Positions 56,291-64,000 of a stretch of 64,000 bases of DNA are shown piece by piece. Source of the DNA: Paracoccus saliphilus. GTDB lineage: Bacteria > Pseudomonadota > Alphaproteobacteria > Rhodobacterales > Rhodobacteraceae. The notes beneath the pieces are model-generated. The model made no database searches. It was not told where the DNA came from and saw nothing but the letters and a program-made list of their open reading frames with translations. Location: the NCBI RefSeq assembly GCF_028553805.1, contig NZ_CP067140.1:1054001-1118000 (forward strand), in the 5' to 3' direction. Both the position numbers and the translations under genes were made by a program. Each line of letters begins with the position of its first letter. The first letter of the stretch is position 1.

Positions 56291-57057
56291 CACTGGAGGC
56301 CTGCACCGAAACCTTGCGTGAGCACGATCCCGGCCGTTTCGGGGCAGTGCTGACGGCCGCGCCGGAACATCGACCGGCGCTGGTCACGCTTTATGCGCTG
56401 AATCTCGAGATCGCCCGCGCACCGTTTCAATCCGCCGAGCCGATGCTGGCAGAGATGCGGCTGCAATGGTGGATCGACCGGCTGGCCGAGATGGGGGACG
56501 GCACTGCTCCACCCCTGCATGACGTGTTGACACCGCTATGGGATGCCTGGGGCACGCGCGCCGGTGATCTGGCCGCATTAGCCGAGGCGCGGCGGCGAGA
56601 TTGCGAGCGTCAGGCCTTTTCGTCTCCGGCACAGGTTGTCAGCTATGTCGAAACGACGGCGGGGGAATTGATGTGGCAGGCGGCCTCGGCACTCGGAGTA
56701 CCGGTCGAAGCGCGTGAGGCCGTGGCCGATCAGGCGCTCGGGGTGGGGCTGGCCGCATGGCTTCGGGCGCTGCCACAGCTACAGCCAATGGGACTGGGGC
56801 TCGCCGATGCACAGGCCGAGCATGCGCAGGAACTGGCCGGGATTGGCCGCGAAGCGTTACGCCGGGCGGCACGCGGCCGCAGGGCTGTTCCGAAATCAGT
56901 GGCTGCGGCACTTTACCCCGGTCCCCGCGTGGTCTCGTTTCTTGCCGAAATCGCCGAGGGCAAGGTCAACTGTTTCAGTCAGCAAATTGAAATAACGCCA
57001 TTTCAGCGCCGCGCGTCATTGGCCTGGCTTGCCTTGACCGGTCGCTGGTGGCGATAA
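56287..57057 (+). CDS. Squalene/phytoene-synthase-family protein (NDUFAF6-like)
   Basis: 256 residues starting with a GTG that overlaps the cysS stop. The head-to-head prenyl synthase fold is visible: [18 protein letters not shown] (about 36-53), [10 protein letters not shown] (about 60) and CERQAF. The usual DxxxD Asp-rich motifs of true phytoene synthases are poorly kept (YALNLEIA instead of the first), so a non-carotenoid role, like the complex I assembly factor NDUFAF6, is more likely. Encoded alone after cysS, with no crt gene nearby. Confidence 0.75.
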   Translation: MTLEACTETLREHDPGRFGAVLTAAPEHRPALVTLYALNLEIARAPFQSAEPMLAEMRLQWWIDRLAEMGDGTAPPLHDVLTPLWDAWGTRAGDLAALAEARRRDCERQAFSSPAQVVSYVETTAGELMWQAASALGVPVEAREAVADQALGVGLAAWLRALPQLQPMGLGLADAQAEHAQELAGIGREALRRAARGRRAVPKSVAAALYPGPRVVSFLAEIAEGKVNCFSQQIEITPFQRRASLAWLALTGRWWR

Positions 57058-57137
57058 TGGGCTAGCCCGAGGGCCCGGAAATCCACAATGAACATCGCGT
57101 TCCGCTCCTCACAGTGAAACCGTCCGTTCCTTCTTCT

Positions 57138-57184
57138 TCATGCAAATATCCTCGGGGGGTGCCGGGGGGCAGACAGCCCCCCGG
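57138..57184 (-). repeat. Intergenic palindromic repeat, copy 2
   Basis: Read on the minus strand it has a 9-bp hairpin (57176-57184 with 57162-57170, loop of five), then CCCCCCGAGGATATTTGCATGAAGAAG-like tail in two parts: CCGAGGATATT and ATGAAGAAG. Hairpin and tail match copy 1 at 30215-30280. It lies in the 190-bp gap between two genes transcribed toward each other. Confidence 0.6.
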
Positions 57185-57248
57185 CCATCGCGGGACGCAA
57201 TCGCGAATCCTTCCCGACAAGACAAGGCAATCATTCCGCCCGACAGTA

Positions 57249-57689
57249 TCAGCGCATATACTTGATGAACCGCGTCTGTTTCCCGATCCGGTCATAAAGC
57301 AGCCGGGCGGTCGCGTTACTGTCTTCCGTCAGCCAATAGGTCTGAGCCGCCTCATGACGGTCGGCCTCGGCATAGACCGCCTCGATCAGCGCGCGCCCGA
57401 CGCCCTTGCCGCGGATATCCGGATCGGCGAAGAGGTCCTGAAGGTAGCAGCGCGGATTCCAGTCCGAGGTGGACGGCTGAAAGAAATAATGCGCGAATCC
57501 GCAAAGCCTGCCGTCAACCTCTGCCCCGAAACCGAAGGGTTCGCCGGTGCCGGCGATCAGCCGGTCCCAGAGGCGCTCCGTCACCCGTTCCTCGACGCTG
57601 CGCTTGTAGAACCGGTTATAGCCCTGCCAAAGCTGGTTCCAGTCCTCCTTGTCGCCCGGGGTGAGACGACGGATGCCAACTGCTGTCAT
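57249..57689 (-). CDS. GNAT-family N-acetyltransferase (HPA2-like)
   Basis: 146 residues. The N-terminal WNQLWQGYNRFYKRSV and WDRLIAGTGEPFGF blocks are typical of HPA2/HPA3-like enzymes; the acetyl-CoA-binding loop is LFADPDIRGKGVGRALIEA (motif A, Arg/Gly-x-Gly near residue 94). Members acetylate polyamines, amino acids or protein tails. It is divergent from a PotB-type permease gene, so polyamine acetylation is conceivable. ATG at 57689. Confidence 0.88.
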   Translation of the reverse strand: MTAVGIRRLTPGDKEDWNQLWQGYNRFYKRSVEERVTERLWDRLIAGTGEPFGFGAEVDGRLCGFAHYFFQPSTSDWNPRCYLQDLFADPDIRGKGVGRALIEAVYAEADRHEAAQTYWLTEDSNATARLLYDRIGKQTRFIKYMR

Positions 57690-57851
57690 ATTTCTTCACC
57701 GCTTGCTCATTGATCCGATGCCGAGGCTATCCCCGAAACGGGAGCCGCGGCAAGGCCGGTTGAAACGCTCACAAACCCTCTTCCCATCCCGGCGTCCATG
57801 TGGAAGGAATTGGAACAAGAGACCCCGAACGGGCGCAACAGGGACGGCAGA

Positions 57852-58724
57852 ATGGCGAAACGTGGAATGGATGCCGAGGCAAGACAGGGCTTTACCCTGA
57901 TTGCGCCACCATTCCTCTATGCGCTGGCGATTCTGGCCGCGCCGATCCTGACAATCCTCAGCTACAGCTTCCTGACCGATGGCTATCTCGAGGTGGTCAG
58001 CGAGTTCACGCTCGACAATTACCGGCAGGTCTGGACCGATCCGATCGTGCGTACCGTGATGCTGCGGTCGCTGATGGTGTCGGCTCTGGTGACGCTGGTC
58101 ACGGTCGTGCTGGCCTTTCCCGTCGCCTATTATGTCAGCTTCATGGTTCGGCCCGAGCGGAAATCCATGTGGCTGTTCCTGATCACAATTCCCTTCTGGA
58201 CCAGCTACCTGATCCGGGTGTTCCTGTGGAAGGTAATCCTTGGCTATAACGGTGTCATCAACTCGTCACTAACCGGGCTTGGCATCATCGACGAGCCGCT
58301 GACCTTCATCCTGTACAACGTCAACTCCATCGTGCTGACGCTGGCCCATGCCTATGCGCCCTTCGCGATCCTGCCGATCTTCGTGGCGCTGGAGAAGATC
58401 GACCGGTCGCTGCTGGAGGCGGGGAGGGACCTGGGAGAGAACCGGATGATGACCTTCTGGCGGGTGACGTTGCCGCTGGCGATGCCGGGGGTGATCGCGG
58501 CGGTGCTCATCGTCTTTATCCCGACCATCGGTGATTACGTCACGCCCGAATTGATCGGCGGTGGCAAGATACCGATGATCGCCAACCTGATACAGGTGCA
58601 GATGCTAGCGCTGGACAACCGGCCGCTCGGCTCGGCGCTGGCGGTGACGGCGATGCTGGTCGTGGCGGTGGTCAGCCTGCTCTTCCTGGCGCTCAACCGC
58701 CGCTTCCTGAAGGTGAAGCAATGA
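57852..58724 (+). CDS. Spermidine/putrescine-type ABC transporter permease (PotB-like)
   Basis: About 290 residues, six membrane helices, with the EAA loop EAGRDLGENRMMTFWRVTLP near residue 195. The start is uncertain: 57852 (MAKRGMD) gives a normal short tail, but an in-frame ATG at 57798 also exists, and no strong ribosome site precedes either. It pairs with the PotC-like permease and PotA-like ATPase downstream. The binding protein is not in the window. Confidence 0.85.
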   Translation: MAKRGMDAEARQGFTLIAPPFLYALAILAAPILTILSYSFLTDGYLEVVSEFTLDNYRQVWTDPIVRTVMLRSLMVSALVTLVTVVLAFPVAYYVSFMVRPERKSMWLFLITIPFWTSYLIRVFLWKVILGYNGVINSSLTGLGIIDEPLTFILYNVNSIVLTLAHAYAPFAILPIFVALEKIDRSLLEAGRDLGENRMMTFWRVTLPLAMPGVIAAVLIVFIPTIGDYVTPELIGGGKIPMIANLIQVQMLALDNRPLGSALAVTAMLVVAVVSLLFLALNRRFLKVKQ

Positions 58725-59542
58725 GCGGCGGGCGGTTCCGGGGCGGAGGATTGCGCGCCTATACGCTGCTTTACCTGTTGTTTCTTTATGCGCCGATCCT
58801 GCTGCTGCCACTGTTCGCCTTCAACTCGGGCACGATCATCGCCTTTCCTCTGAAGGGGTTCACCACCGACTGGTTCGTGCAGATGTGGGGCAATGCGACA
58901 CTGCGCCGGGCACTGACGAACTCGCTGACCATCGCCGTGTCGGCCTCGGTCCTGGCGACCTGTTTCGGCATCTTCGCCGCCCGCGCCTCCACCCGTTTCG
59001 AGTTTCCGGGCAAGACCGGCATCATGGGCTTCATCATGCTGCCCATGGTCCTGCCCGAGATCATCGTCGCCATGTCCCTGCTGGTCGTGCTGCTGGGGAT
59101 CGGGGTGGAATTGTCGATCCTGACGGTGATCCTTGGCCATACGCTAATCTGCATGCCCTACGGGATCGCGATCCTCTCCACCGCCTTTGCCAGTCTCGAC
59201 CGATCACTGGAAGAGGCCGCCTATGACCTGGGCGAGACAAAATGGAGCGCCTTCCGCCTGATCACCCTGCCGCTGGTGATGCCGGGGATCATTTCATCGC
59301 TGCTGATTTCCTTCACCATCAGCCTGGACGAATTTATCATTGCCTTCTTCCTGGCGGGGAACGAGCCGACATTGCCGACCTATATTTTCAGCCAGCTGCG
59401 TTTTCCCAAGCAGATCCCGATGATCATGGCGCTTGGCACCGTGCTGGTGGCGCTGTCGATCATTCTTCTGGCGATTGGCGAATATTTCCGCCGCCGGGGC
59501 ATCGCCCGGATTGGCGGCAAGGATAGCGGAGGCTTTCTGTGA
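58721..59542 (+). CDS. Spermidine/putrescine-type ABC transporter permease (PotC-like)
   Basis: 273 residues with about six membrane helices. It starts with a PotC-like helix (LLYLLFLYAPILLLPLFAF) and FPLKGFTTDWFVQMW; the EAA loop is EAAYDLGETKWSAFRLITLP near residue 165. The start overlaps the PotB-like stop (ATGA), the end overlaps the ATPase start (GTGA), so the three are translated together. Confidence 0.92.
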   Translation: MSGGRFRGGGLRAYTLLYLLFLYAPILLLPLFAFNSGTIIAFPLKGFTTDWFVQMWGNATLRRALTNSLTIAVSASVLATCFGIFAARASTRFEFPGKTGIMGFIMLPMVLPEIIVAMSLLVVLLGIGVELSILTVILGHTLICMPYGIAILSTAFASLDRSLEEAAYDLGETKWSAFRLITLPLVMPGIISSLLISFTISLDEFIIAFFLAGNEPTLPTYIFSQLRFPKQIPMIMALGTVLVALSIILLAIGEYFRRRGIARIGGKDSGGFL

Positions 59543-60660
59543 GCGACGACCAAAGGCCGATGATCGAATGCCGAGACGTGCAGAAATACTATGGCGATTA
59601 CCATGCACTGCGCGGCATCGACCTGAGCATCCGCGAAGGCGAGTTCTTTTCCCTGTTGGGGCCGTCGGGTTGCGGCAAGACCACGCTTCTGCGCGTGATC
59701 GCGGGTTTCGAGGATATTTCCTCGGGCGCGGTGCTGATCGATGGCAAGCATATGGAGGATGTACCGGCGAACAGGCGGCCCACCAACATGGTGTTCCAGT
59801 CATATGCCATCTTTCCGCATCTGAGCGTAGCCGAGAATGTCGCCTTCGGCCTGCGTCGTGATCCTCGTTCAAAGACCGAAAAGACCGCGATGGTGGACGA
59901 GGCTTTGGAGATGGTCGGCCTGAAGGGTTATGGCGCGCGGGCGGCTCACGCATTGTCAGGGGGGCAGCGGCAGCGGGTGGCGCTGGCACGTGCGCTGATC
60001 CTCAAGCCCAAGGTCCTGCTGCTGGATGAGCCCCTGTCGGCGCTGGATCGCAAGATGCGCGAGCAGATGCAGGTGGAACTGATCAAGCTGCAGCGGCAGG
60101 TCGGCATCACCTTCGTGCTGGTCACCCATGACCAGGAAGAGGCGCTGGTCATGTCCGACCGCATCGCTGTGATGTTCGAAGGCGAGATCGCGCAGCTTGA
60201 CGAACCCGAGATGCTTTATGCCCGACCCGCAAGCCGTCGCGTGGCGGATTTTATCGGCGTGATGAACTTCCTGCCCGCGCGGGTTTTGAACGAGCCGGGT
60301 GACGGTGCGACGGTGGATGTTCCGGGGCTTGGTGTCGTGGACTTGCCCGAAGGGCAGATCAGCCGGGCCGATGCCGATGACAGCGGTCCGATGGTTGGTT
60401 TCCGTCCCGAGACCATGACCTTGTTGGGGCCCGGCCAGTCCAGTCAGCAGGCCCGAGAAACTGGCGCGGTGATCGACGAGGTCGTCTATTACGGCGACAT
60501 GACCTATTACGACCTGCGTTTGGACGGTTCAGCCCGTCTGGATGGCAAGGCAAGGACGGTACGAATCTCGATGCGCAATGTCTTTGGCCGCGATGTTCCC
60601 TGTGTCGGTACGGCCGTGCGGCTGGCATGGTCGCCCGGCTCGCTGGTGCTGTTCCGTTAA
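59539..60660 (+). CDS. Spermidine/putrescine-type ABC transporter ATPase (PotA-like)
   Basis: 373 residues starting with GTG; GGAGG six bases upstream supports it. Walker A GPSGCGKTT near residue 39, LSGGQRQRV near 138, Walker B VLLLDEP near 158, switch His in VTHDQEEA near 197. A C-terminal TOBE domain (after about 245; VGFRPETMTL) fits PotA. Last gene of the permease-permease-ATPase unit. Confidence 0.93.
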   Translation: MSDDQRPMIECRDVQKYYGDYHALRGIDLSIREGEFFSLLGPSGCGKTTLLRVIAGFEDISSGAVLIDGKHMEDVPANRRPTNMVFQSYAIFPHLSVAENVAFGLRRDPRSKTEKTAMVDEALEMVGLKGYGARAAHALSGGQRQRVALARALILKPKVLLLDEPLSALDRKMREQMQVELIKLQRQVGITFVLVTHDQEEALVMSDRIAVMFEGEIAQLDEPEMLYARPASRRVADFIGVMNFLPARVLNEPGDGATVDVPGLGVVDLPEGQISRADADDSGPMVGFRPETMTLLGPGQSSQQARETGAVIDEVVYYGDMTYYDLRLDGSARLDGKARTVRISMRNVFGRDVPCVGTAVRLAWSPGSLVLFR

Positions 60661-60726
60661 CCTGACTTCAAGCTTTCGGTCCTATCACCCTCCGGCGGCG
60701 ATATACTGAGGGTGGATTGATACGGA

Positions 60727-61107
60727 ATGATGAACGCCTTGCATATCGACACGCTGAAATTCTCTCGCAAGCTGGTCGCAGCGGGTATGGCCCCCGCCGC
60801 GGCAGAGGCGATTGCCGAGGCTCTCATCGACGTGGATACCAGCGAACTGGCCACCAAGCAGGATCTGGGCGTGCTGAAGCACGAATTGAAGCAGGATGTG
60901 GCCGATGTAAGACAGGAGCTGACCGTGGTGAAGCAGGACATCGCTGCCGTGAAGGCCGAGCTTCAGGCGCAAATCCATGCGTTGAAGGCTGCGACGAAGG
61001 CTGATCTACGCGATCTGGAAAATCGGTTGGTCATCAAGATGGGCGGGATGATGGTCGGAGCGCTTGCCATTCTTACTGCGCTGATGCGACTGGTGCCGCC
61101 GACATAG
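60727..61107 (+). CDS. DUF1640-like coiled-coil membrane protein
   Basis: 126 residues. An N-terminal helix pair (FSRKLVAAGMAPAAAEAIAE) leads to a heptad-rich coiled coil (about 40-95: LKHELKQDVADVRQEL, VKQDIAAVKAELQAQ), then one C-terminal membrane helix (MMVGALAILTALMRLV). This is the DUF1640/CCDC90 layout; bacterial function unknown. The stop is 1 bp from the convergent MmcQ gene stop. Start at either of two ATGs (60727, 60730). Confidence 0.8.
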   Translation: MMNALHIDTLKFSRKLVAAGMAPAAAEAIAEALIDVDTSELATKQDLGVLKHELKQDVADVRQELTVVKQDIAAVKAELQAQIHALKAATKADLRDLENRLVIKMGGMMVGALAILTALMRLVPPT

Positions 61108-61108
61108 A

Positions 61109-61444
61109 TCACTCTATGCCTCCTTGAATTTTCTTTGGTAGATTATTGTAAATAATTCTATAACTTGCCTCAATGCGATGCCGGAGCTCGTCTTCGGGGC
61201 TGTCCAGCGGCAGGGCAACCCAACTGCGGTGAAGATAGCGGGCGGGTTCGGCCACCCCCGCCTCGATCAGCATTTCGGCTGTCTCGACATCATCGGTCTT
61301 GACCGAGACAGAGTCGTTGACCGCACCGGTCACCGCGAACATCTTGCCACCGACTTTCCAGCAATCATGCCCACCACCCCAGGGATCGGAATGTTCGGTA
61401 CCCGGCAAGGCGGCGCAGATGCGGTTGACACTGTCACGGCTCAT
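61109..61444 (-). CDS. MmcQ/YjbR-family DNA-binding-like protein
   Basis: 111 residues. The CyaY-like MmcQ fold is indicated by ICAALPGTEHSDPWGG near the start, KMFAVTGAVNDSVSVKTDD in the middle and YLHRSWVALPLD near the end. The biochemical role is unclear. The start overlaps the P450 stop by four bases (61441-61444), so it is probably co-expressed. Confidence 0.85.
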   Translation of the reverse strand: MSRDSVNRICAALPGTEHSDPWGGGHDCWKVGGKMFAVTGAVNDSVSVKTDDVETAEMLIEAGVAEPARYLHRSWVALPLDSPEDELRHRIEASYRIIYNNLPKKIQGGIE

Positions 61445-62787
61445 TCATTGCCCTCGCGGCGTTTCAGCCGGATCAGGATGCCGTCACGGCCGCGAACGGT
61501 CAAGCGTGCAACGGGAATGGGCCGTGCGCGTCCCGTCGACAGGTGGAACGCCGCGGTGATGCGAGCGAGCATGATGACACCCTCGAGCATCGCGAATCCC
61601 GCGCCGGGGCAAACCCGCTGACCGGCCGAGAACGGAATGAAGGCGTCGCGGGCGCTGGCCTTGCCCTCGGGTGTTTCCCATCGGCCAGGGTCGAAATCGT
61701 CGGGGCGCTGCCATAGCCGTTCATGACGGTGTAAATGCCACGGAGAAAGCACAAGCTGCGCGCCAGTGGGAACTGGCCGTTCGCGAAAAACCTCGGGCTG
61801 AACCGTCTCACGAACCATCATCGGCACCGGGGGATAAAGGCGCAGCGCCTCGCGGAATACCGCACGCGTCACCTTGAGTGCCGAGACCGCGCTGAAGTCC
61901 TTGGTCAATGCGTGTCCTTCGGCAGCAACGCGATCCTGCCATTCCGGATTGGCGGCAAGCAGCCAAAGCGCCCAGCCAAGGGTCGAGGCGCTGGTCTCAT
62001 GCCCCGCCAAAAAGAAGATCGCCACCTGATCGACCATTTCCGGGGCGGTGAAACATTGCCCCGTTTGCGGGTCAGGCGTCGTCATGATCTTGGTCGCCAG
62101 ATCATCCGGGGCGGTGCCCTTCCTAATGGCTTCCATCCTGCGGGCTACCAGTTCCTCGATAAGCTCGCGAATCTCGGCCGCCGTTCGCAGGGTTCGCGCC
62201 GAATGGAGGCGCGGCAACCAGCGGGGCAGAGGCACCAATGCGGCAAGATTCACGATGGGCTGGGCATCCTGATGGGACTTGAAGGCGCGAAAGACGCGAG
62301 AGGCGATCTCGTGCTCGATCGGTAGGGAGAACAGTGCACGGAAGATCACGTCGGCGGCGGCATGGCTGGCCTCGGGCTCGATATCCATCTCGCCTTCGGC
62401 CAGGCGCGCCAGCGTGGCATCAGTGGCGGACCAGATGGCGGGAAAGCTTTCACGCAACCGGCCGCCCTCGAAAGCCGGGTCGATGATGCGGCGCTGATGT
62501 TTCCATGTTTCGCCATTGGTGACGAAGATCGATTCCCCGAGGAGCGGGGCCAGCCCCTCGCGTAGCCGATCCGATTTAGGGAAATCATCGGGACGTTCCT
62601 GCAGGATCAGTCGGACCAGTTTGGGGTCGTTGCACAGGAAGCTGTGGACCAGCGGGTTGCGATACTCGGCCATCCAGGCCCGGTAGAGACGCTGGGGCAG
62701 GGCGGAGAGCAGATCCCGCCTGAAGCCGCGAACAAGGCGGACAAGCGAGCCGCGCCCCTTGGCGCTGTCCGGCTTGGGGGCGATCAT
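61441..62787 (-). CDS. Cytochrome P450
   Basis: 448 residues. The heme loop FSAGQRVCPGAGFA (about 388-401) supplies the Cys ligand; the I-helix AGHETSAS (about 262) and the ExxR pair in FREALRLYP (about 315) are intact. There is no membrane anchor; the form is soluble. The substrate is unknown, and no ferredoxin or reductase gene is next to it. It overlaps the upstream hydrolase gene by four bases. Confidence 0.96.
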   Translation of the reverse strand: MIAPKPDSAKGRGSLVRLVRGFRRDLLSALPQRLYRAWMAEYRNPLVHSFLCNDPKLVRLILQERPDDFPKSDRLREGLAPLLGESIFVTNGETWKHQRRIIDPAFEGGRLRESFPAIWSATDATLARLAEGEMDIEPEASHAAADVIFRALFSLPIEHEIASRVFRAFKSHQDAQPIVNLAALVPLPRWLPRLHSARTLRTAAEIRELIEELVARRMEAIRKGTAPDDLATKIMTTPDPQTGQCFTAPEMVDQVAIFFLAGHETSASTLGWALWLLAANPEWQDRVAAEGHALTKDFSAVSALKVTRAVFREALRLYPPVPMMVRETVQPEVFRERPVPTGAQLVLSPWHLHRHERLWQRPDDFDPGRWETPEGKASARDAFIPFSAGQRVCPGAGFAMLEGVIMLARITAAFHLSTGRARPIPVARLTVRGRDGILIRLKRREGNE

Positions 62788-63977
62788 TTGCGTTTACCCG
62801 GACCGGCGGCAAGGGTGATCCTGCCCGGCGATGGTTTACGGTTCGCGAAGCGTTCCGACATTGGCATCGGCCCTCCGGTTATCGCGAAATAATCGTAATC
62901 ATGCGGTTGATCGAACGCGCAGAGATATTGGAAATGCCGCCGGAACCAACGCCAGCGCATGGCCTTCTGGCGCTGCGGGGAGAGGGTCTGGCTGAAGGCG
63001 GCGGAAACCACCAATGGCCAGCGCTGATCCGGTCCGGCGACGCCGGTGACCGCCACGGGATCGCACAGACCGAAACAGCAGGCATCTCCGGGGGCCGTGA
63101 CATCGAGCCAGAATATCTCTGACCTTTCCGACAGATATGCCAGATCATCATGCAGGCGATCCGCCCGGGGAAGGAAGGACGCCATCGGCACGACATGGCC
63201 AAGGCTCAGCAATGCCAGCTTGGGGCCGTCGGCTGGCAGACGTCCGGATCGGATGACATCGGCGAGCAGCGAAACGGCCAGATAGGCTCCCGAGGAATGG
63301 CCCACGACCAGAACCTCGTCCACATCCTCGGCCAATGCCGCGGCCAGCTTGTCTCCGAATTCCGCCAGCCGTGCTTCCAGTCCGGCCGGATAGGCCCCGC
63401 GATGCTGCGCGGTGAAGGCGTAATCATGCATCAGGTAATAGGCGAAAAGGCGATTATCGAGCCGTCGGAAGACCAGCAGGAGGCCCCAGGCTACAGCCAG
63501 GGCAAATGGCAACCCGGCCCACCAGCTCAGTAGATGCGACAACAGCCACCCCGCCAAGGCTCCGGTCAGGATCGCGAGCAGCGCTTGCATCAACAACATC
63601 ACGATCGGATAGAGCGCCGCCAGCACCGGACCGCGCCGCAGCCGCATCAGCCGGAAGAGCGCGCCGGTGCCGATATAGGCCCAAGCGGTGGCGACAAGCT
63701 GTCCATAGGTCCCCAGAATGCCGCGGCGCATCGAATCCTGAACCAGATCAGCCCAGACAAGGACCTCGAACTGCGTCTCTGCAGAGCCTTCGGGGAAGTT
63801 GCCACGGGATTGCCAGCCAAATCCCGGTTTATGCGATTGCGGCACGATCTCGATCTCGTAGCCGGAGATTGCCGCCTGCACCGTCGATTCCTTACGGAAC
63901 AATTCGCGGTAGCGGCGGGGCGGGACAGGATCAAAACCCGGAATATACAGAACTTTGCGACGGAAGGGGCGAAACAT
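62784..63977 (-). CDS. Alpha/beta-hydrolase-like membrane protein
   Basis: 397 residues. The N-terminal VLYIPGFDPVPPRRYRELF and the later GHSSGAYLA (about residue 229) form a serine-hydrolase frame; about residues 100-170 contain two hydrophobic stretches (ALYPIVMLLMQALLAILTG and WWAGLPFALAVAWGLLLVF) that may be membrane hairpins. A late His in NQPHDYDYFAI-like DQPHDYDYF could complete the triad. Substrate unknown. Operon with the P450 suggests a joint pathway. Starts 3 bp after the stop of an upstream partial gene. Confidence 0.8.
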   Translation of the reverse strand: MFRPFRRKVLYIPGFDPVPPRRYRELFRKESTVQAAISGYEIEIVPQSHKPGFGWQSRGNFPEGSAETQFEVLVWADLVQDSMRRGILGTYGQLVATAWAYIGTGALFRLMRLRRGPVLAALYPIVMLLMQALLAILTGALAGWLLSHLLSWWAGLPFALAVAWGLLLVFRRLDNRLFAYYLMHDYAFTAQHRGAYPAGLEARLAEFGDKLAAALAEDVDEVLVVGHSSGAYLAVSLLADVIRSGRLPADGPKLALLSLGHVVPMASFLPRADRLHDDLAYLSERSEIFWLDVTAPGDACCFGLCDPVAVTGVAGPDQRWPLVVSAAFSQTLSPQRQKAMRWRWFRRHFQYLCAFDQPHDYDYFAITGGPMPMSERFANRKPSPGRITLAAGPGKRK

Positions 63978-63979
63978 GA

Positions 63980-64000
63980 TCAGGCCTCGAAAAACCAGCG
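63980..64000 (-). CDS. C-terminal end of an upstream gene (cut by window edge)
   Basis: Only the last six codons (RWFFEA) and a TGA stop lie in the window, two bases before the hydrolase start. This spacing suggests a further gene of the same minus-strand unit, but the identity cannot be read. Confidence 0.35.
   Translation of the reverse strand, partial: RWFFEA

Noticed and set aside
1..64000. tRNA genes, insertion sequences or prophage
   Set aside because: I looked in the gaps and saw no cloverleaf-like or transposase sequence; gaps are short and filled by promoters, terminators or the elements listed.

Overview
The window looks like a chromosomal segment of an alphaproteobacterium of the Rhodobacteraceae, most likely Paracoccus or a close relative. 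It is GC-rich, has ATGA-overlapped operons, a CckA-type hybrid kinase next to recA, an alphaproteobacterial SOS box (GAAC-N7-GAAC) before recA, a phosphoribulokinase of the short bacterial type, and a membrane-anchored cytochrome c very close to Paracoccus CycM (c552) beside pheA. I saw no tRNA or rRNA gene, IS element, prophage or CRISPR array.

Layout. (a) 1-5626, minus strand: an operon with a complete ABC importer of the ferric/2-aminoethylphosphonate type (ATPase, binding protein, fused permease), then a metallo-beta-lactamase-fold hydrolase, a CX5R phosphatase and a LacI regulator cut by the left edge. The gene set suggests uptake and dephosphorylation of an organophosphate; the substrate is unknown. 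(b) 5872-8233: a SulP anion transporter with a universal stress protein. (c) 8636-17927: a carnitine catabolic cluster. It holds a BKACE-type dehydrocarnitine cleavage enzyme, a carnitine dehydrogenase/thioesterase fusion, a peptide-type ABC importer and an esterase, with a divergent GlxA/AraC activator (CdhR-like). (d) 17892-24768: a sugar-alcohol cluster with a LacI regulator, a perfect 10-bp inverted-repeat operator, an Rbs/Xyl-type importer, a ribitol-dehydrogenase-like SDR and an FGGY kinase carrying the D-ribulokinase TCSLV motif.

(e) 24859-40946 is mainly housekeeping: an RsmB-like methyltransferase, cckA, a sulfotransferase, recA, alaS, gatB, a transglycosylase lipoprotein, a YmdB-like phosphoesterase, an SLC13 permease, a DUF1127 protein and yebC. 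(f) 41188-45387: an OmpA-family protein with a 48-bp acidic tandem repeat, an intact cbbP, and next to it what I read as decayed remnants of cbbF and a divergent cbbR, then the SRP RNA gene. (g) 45739-57057: a SRPBCC protein, pheA, cycM, the yejABEF oligopeptide importer with a coupled glycosyltransferase, cysS and a squalene/phytoene-synthase-like gene. (h) 57249-64000: a GNAT acetyltransferase, PotBCA-type importer genes without a binding protein, a coiled-coil protein, and a minus-strand unit of hydrolase, cytochrome P450 and MmcQ/YjbR protein.

The most unusual observations are the broken Calvin-cycle locus (intact phosphoribulokinase beside relics of its FBPase and LysR regulator), the ABC-hydrolase-phosphatase operon of unknown substrate, the carnitine cluster that uses a Dpp-type importer plus an esterase, and a dispersed intergenic palindromic repeat at about 30.2 kb and 57.1 kb.
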